A DNA stretch of 7,344 bases from the NCBI GenBank assembly GCA_009779525.1, contig WREB01000052.1:1-7344 (forward strand). Reading direction: 5' to 3'. The position numbers and the translations under genes were made by a program. Below the pieces are notes generated by a model, which worked only from the letters and a program-made list of their open reading frames with translations, was not told where the DNA came from and made no database searches. Of this stretch, positions 6,065 to 7,344 are shown piece after piece; position 1 is the first letter of the stretch; each line of letters begins with the position of its first letter. Source of the DNA: Defluviitaleaceae bacterium (lineage in GTDB: Bacteria > Bacillota_A > Clostridia > Lachnospirales > WQUN01).

Positions 6065-6944
6065 AGCCCATCCTCACCTTCATGCATTGTACCGCGGCGC
6101 CGCAAGAACCCTTGCCCAGGTTGTCGAAGCGCGCCTGGACCGCCGCGTGCGTTTCGTCCCCGTGGACGTAAATCTCCATTCCGCCGCTTCCGTTCGTACC
6201 TTCCAACTCAAGGCTGTCCGGCGTTGAAAACGGCATCACCGAAACAGAGTCCGCGCCCGCGTAATGATTTTTAAAATATTCCCAAACGGCCAAGGCGTTA
6301 ACGTTTAATATCGGGACGCTGACGATCATTCCCTGCCGCGCCTTAACTAAGATCGGCACGAAGACCGGCGCCGCATTTAAGCCGCATACATGCTTCATTT
6401 CGGGCAGGTGCTTGTGCCGCGTCCCAAGCGAATAAAGCTTTGCGGCGCTCTTTTTTTCGCCTTCGGCTTCGTATTCGGCGATCATCGATTTGCCCCCGCC
6501 GCTGTAACCGGTCAGCGAATGGCAGTAGACCTGGCTGTTCGGGTCTATGAAGCCGCCTTGCACCGCCGGGTAGACGATCGCCGCAAAGCCGCTTGCGTGG
6601 CATCCGGGGACGGCGATGCGGTTGGAGTTTCTTATCATTTTCTTGTGCGCGGCCGACAGTTCGGGGAAGCCGTAAGCCCAGCCGTCCGCCGTCCTGTGCG
6701 CAGTCGACGCGTCGATTGCGACGGTTGCGGAATTTTCGATCATCGAGACGGCTTCCTTCGCCGCTTCGTCGGGAAGGCATAGAAACGCCACGTCCGCCTC
6801 GTTTAGGCGAGTCTTGCGCGCCGCGGGGTCCTTCCGAGACGGACCGCCGGAATCGATCAGATTTACGTAGTCGAGTCCCGATAATCTTTCTTCAAGCGAA
6901 AGGCCGGTGGTGCCGGCGGAACCGTCGATAAACACTTTGATCAT
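6057..6944 (-). CDS. argC: N-acetyl-gamma-glutamyl-phosphate reductase, short type
   Basis: It reduces N-acetylglutamyl 5-phosphate with NADPH to N-acetylglutamate 5-semialdehyde. At 295 residues it belongs to the short, less common form (about 310 residues) rather than the 345-residue form found in Escherichia coli or Bacillus. The nucleotide-binding loop is I-D-G-S-A-G-T-T-G-L at 6-15, where the long type has G-A-S-G-Y-x-G. The catalytic thiol is Cys115 in V-P-G-C-H. The L-T-G-Y-S-G-G-G-K block is at 144-152 and the probable catalytic His179 is in H-K-H-L-P-E. An N-L-G-K-G-S-C-G-A-A-V-Q block closes the fold. The ATG at 6944 is preceded by AAGGGGGG (6954-6961), 9 nt away. It is the first gene of the operon, directly downstream of the ARG-box-like control region. 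Confidence 0.96.
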   Translation of the reverse strand: MIKVFIDGSAGTTGLSLEERLSGLDYVNLIDSGGPSRKDPAARKTRLNEADVAFLCLPDEAAKEAVSMIENSATVAIDASTAHRTADGWAYGFPELSAAHKKMIRNSNRIAVPGCHASGFAAIVYPAVQGGFIDPNSQVYCHSLTGYSGGGKSMIAEYEAEGEKKSAAKLYSLGTRHKHLPEMKHVCGLNAAPVFVPILVKARQGMIVSVPILNVNALAVWEYFKNHYAGADSVSVMPFSTPDSLELEGTNGSGGMEIYVHGDETHAAVQARFDNLGKGSCGAAVQCMKVRMGYE

Positions 6945-6968
6945 TCCGCGACGCCCCCCTTGTTTCGC

Positions 6969-6982
6969 ATTTATGCATAAAC
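6969..6982. repeat. 14-bp repeat with palindromic core, copy 1
   Basis: ATTTATGCATAAAC occurs here and identically at 7074-7087. The 12-bp core TTTATGCATAAA is its own reverse complement. This copy overlaps the weaker ARG box and the -10 region of the arg promoter. Confidence 0.7.
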
Positions 6983-7010
6983 AATAACATATGATGCAAT
7001 ATTATGCAAC
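6972..7010. promoter_or_regulatory. Tandem ARG boxes (ArgR/AhrC operator) at argC
   Basis: The sequence TGCAATATTATGCA (6995-7008) is a near-perfect inverted repeat with the ARG-box layout of two 5-bp half-sites around 4 bp (TGCAA-TATT-ATGCA). Exactly 21 bp away, centre to centre, TGCAT-AAAC-AATAA (6974-6987) has one good and one poor half-site. Pairs of 18-bp boxes 21 bp apart are the known binding unit of the ArgR hexamer. The strong box covers the -35 and the weak one the -10, which predicts repression when arginine is abundant. Confidence 0.6.
6981..7009 (-). promoter_or_regulatory. Promoter of the arg operon
   Basis: On the minus strand TTGCAT (7004-7009) and TATTGT (6981-6986) are separated by 17 bp. 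Transcription would start near 6974, giving a 30-nt leader that includes the argC ribosome site. Upstream of the -35 box, 7010-7040 is almost pure A/T, like an UP element. The -10 box matches only four of six positions; TTGAAA at about 7018-7023 is an alternative -35 but has no well-spaced -10. Confidence 0.55.
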
Positions 7011-7041
7011 ATCTTTTTTCAAATTTATTTAAAATATAACA

Positions 7042-7060
7042 ACGCGCCGATATGGCGCGT
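7042..7060 (-). terminator. Hairpin terminator between the right-edge gene and argC
   Basis: ACGCGCC (7042-7048) and GGCGCGT (7054-7060) form a perfect 7-bp GC-rich stem with the 5-nt loop GATAT. On the minus strand it is followed by TGTTATATTTT, a moderately T-rich tract. It lies 27 bp past the stop of the right-edge gene and upstream of the arg promoter, so it should insulate the arg operon from read-through. Confidence 0.6.
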
Positions 7061-7073
7061 CATTATATTCATT

Positions 7074-7087
7074 ATTTATGCATAAAC
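7074..7087. repeat. 14-bp repeat with palindromic core, copy 2
   Basis: This is the second identical copy of ATTTATGCATAAAC, immediately next to the stop codon (7088-7090) of the partial gene at the right edge. It begins 105 bp from copy 1, close to ten DNA helical turns, so a regulator bound at both sites would face the same side of the DNA. Confidence 0.7.
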
Positions 7088-7344
7088 TTATTCGCCAGTC
7101 TTGGAGTGGGCCGCCGACTGCGGGCCTATTTGAAGCCTTGCCAGAAGCGTGTACGCGAACGCGAGCGAAAACGAGCGCATGATGCCGAAACCCTCGAAAG
7201 CCGCAGTACCCCCCTGAGCCGCGCCGCCGAACGCGGTGGACAGCGACGCCTCTATTTCGTCGCAAAACAAGTAGTAAGTGTCGGAAGTAAGCTTTCCGCT
7301 GTCGAAAAACGCGATCGCGTCGCTTATGTCAAGGAGGCTCAGCG
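7088..7344 (-). CDS. Unrecognised protein, C-terminal 84 residues
   Basis: The frame is open from the window edge to the TAA at 7088-7090; the N-terminus lies outside. It begins L-S-L-L-D-I-S-D-A-I-A-F-F-D, an amphipathic helix-like stretch, followed by Y-Y-L-F-C-D-E-I-E. Then comes a Gly/Ala-rich segment (F-G-G-A-A-Q-G-G-T-A-A-F), and finally a fairly hydrophobic helix (about S-F-S-L-A-F-A-Y-T-L-L-A-R-L) with a polar tail ending S-K-T-G-E. The frame continues upstream of the TTG at 7270, so that codon should not be taken as the start. I do not recognise the family, and no membrane topology can be set from this fragment. A hairpin terminator follows it, which makes it a separate transcript from argC. 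Confidence 0.7.
   Translation of the reverse strand, partial: LSLLDISDAIAFFDSGKLTSDTYYLFCDEIEASLSTAFGGAAQGGTAAFEGFGIMRSFSLAFAYTLLARLQIGPQSAAHSKTGE

Noticed and set aside
5334..6227. 297-codon plus-strand open frame
   Set aside because: It is antisense to argJ and the argC 3' end, which are unmistakable. Its translation is low in complexity (Ser/Ala/Pro-rich) and matches no family.
7042..7060. Hairpin as part of an arginine attenuator or riboswitch for argC
   Set aside because: It lies upstream of the predicted arg promoter, so it would not be in the argC transcript. It fits a terminator of the preceding gene.
7029..7265. 78-codon minus-strand open frame at the right edge
   Set aside because: It is Arg-rich, crosses the terminator hairpin, and overlaps the frame that continues unbroken to the window edge.

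Overview
The window is a bacterial chromosomal segment built around a compact arginine biosynthesis operon, argC-argJ-argB-argD-argF, on the minus strand (6944 down to 1900). The DNA is moderately GC-rich by eye, the genes are densely packed and Shine-Dalgarno sequences are strong. The gene order and the purine-rich ribosome sites suggest Bacillota, most likely a clostridial lineage. That placement is an inference: there is no rRNA or marker gene here to fix it.

Right edge (7344-7088, minus): the last 84 residues of an unrecognised protein, then a hairpin terminator. Between it and argC (6945-7087) lies an AT-rich control region. It holds a sigma-70-type promoter and two candidate ARG boxes 21 bp apart centre to centre that cover the promoter. 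It also holds two copies of a 14-bp element with the palindromic core TTTATGCATAAA, 105 bp apart. This layout predicts repression by an ArgR/AhrC-type regulator.

Centre (6944-1900, minus): argC overlaps argJ by 8 bp, argJ overlaps argB by 4 bp (argB starts with GTG), and 24-bp and 14-bp gaps precede argD and argF. Together they take N-acetylglutamate to citrulline: ArgB phosphorylates, ArgC reduces, ArgD transaminates, ArgJ recycles the acetyl group and releases ornithine, and ArgF carbamoylates ornithine. ArgB carries the N-terminal extension and C-terminal residues of arginine-inhibited kinases, so the pathway looks controlled both by transcription and by feedback. argG, argH and carAB are not in the window.

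Left part: a plus-strand Cof-like HAD phosphatase (1144-1908) converges on argF and overlaps its 3' end by 9 bp. Its -10 box sits in a perfect 10+1+10 palindrome that also presents -10-like sequences on the opposite strand. Leftward on the minus strand come a 67-codon open frame with no usual start codon (933-1136), an unrecognised 198-residue protein with four cysteines in its C-terminal third (320-916), and the start of a lipoprotein gene (171 to the window edge) whose reading frame is broken.

The window is mainly ordinary primary metabolism. The points worth a second look are the control region upstream of argC, the palindrome at the HAD promoter, the start-less reading frame beside it, and the broken lipoprotein gene. 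I saw no tRNA, rRNA, CRISPR array or mobile element.
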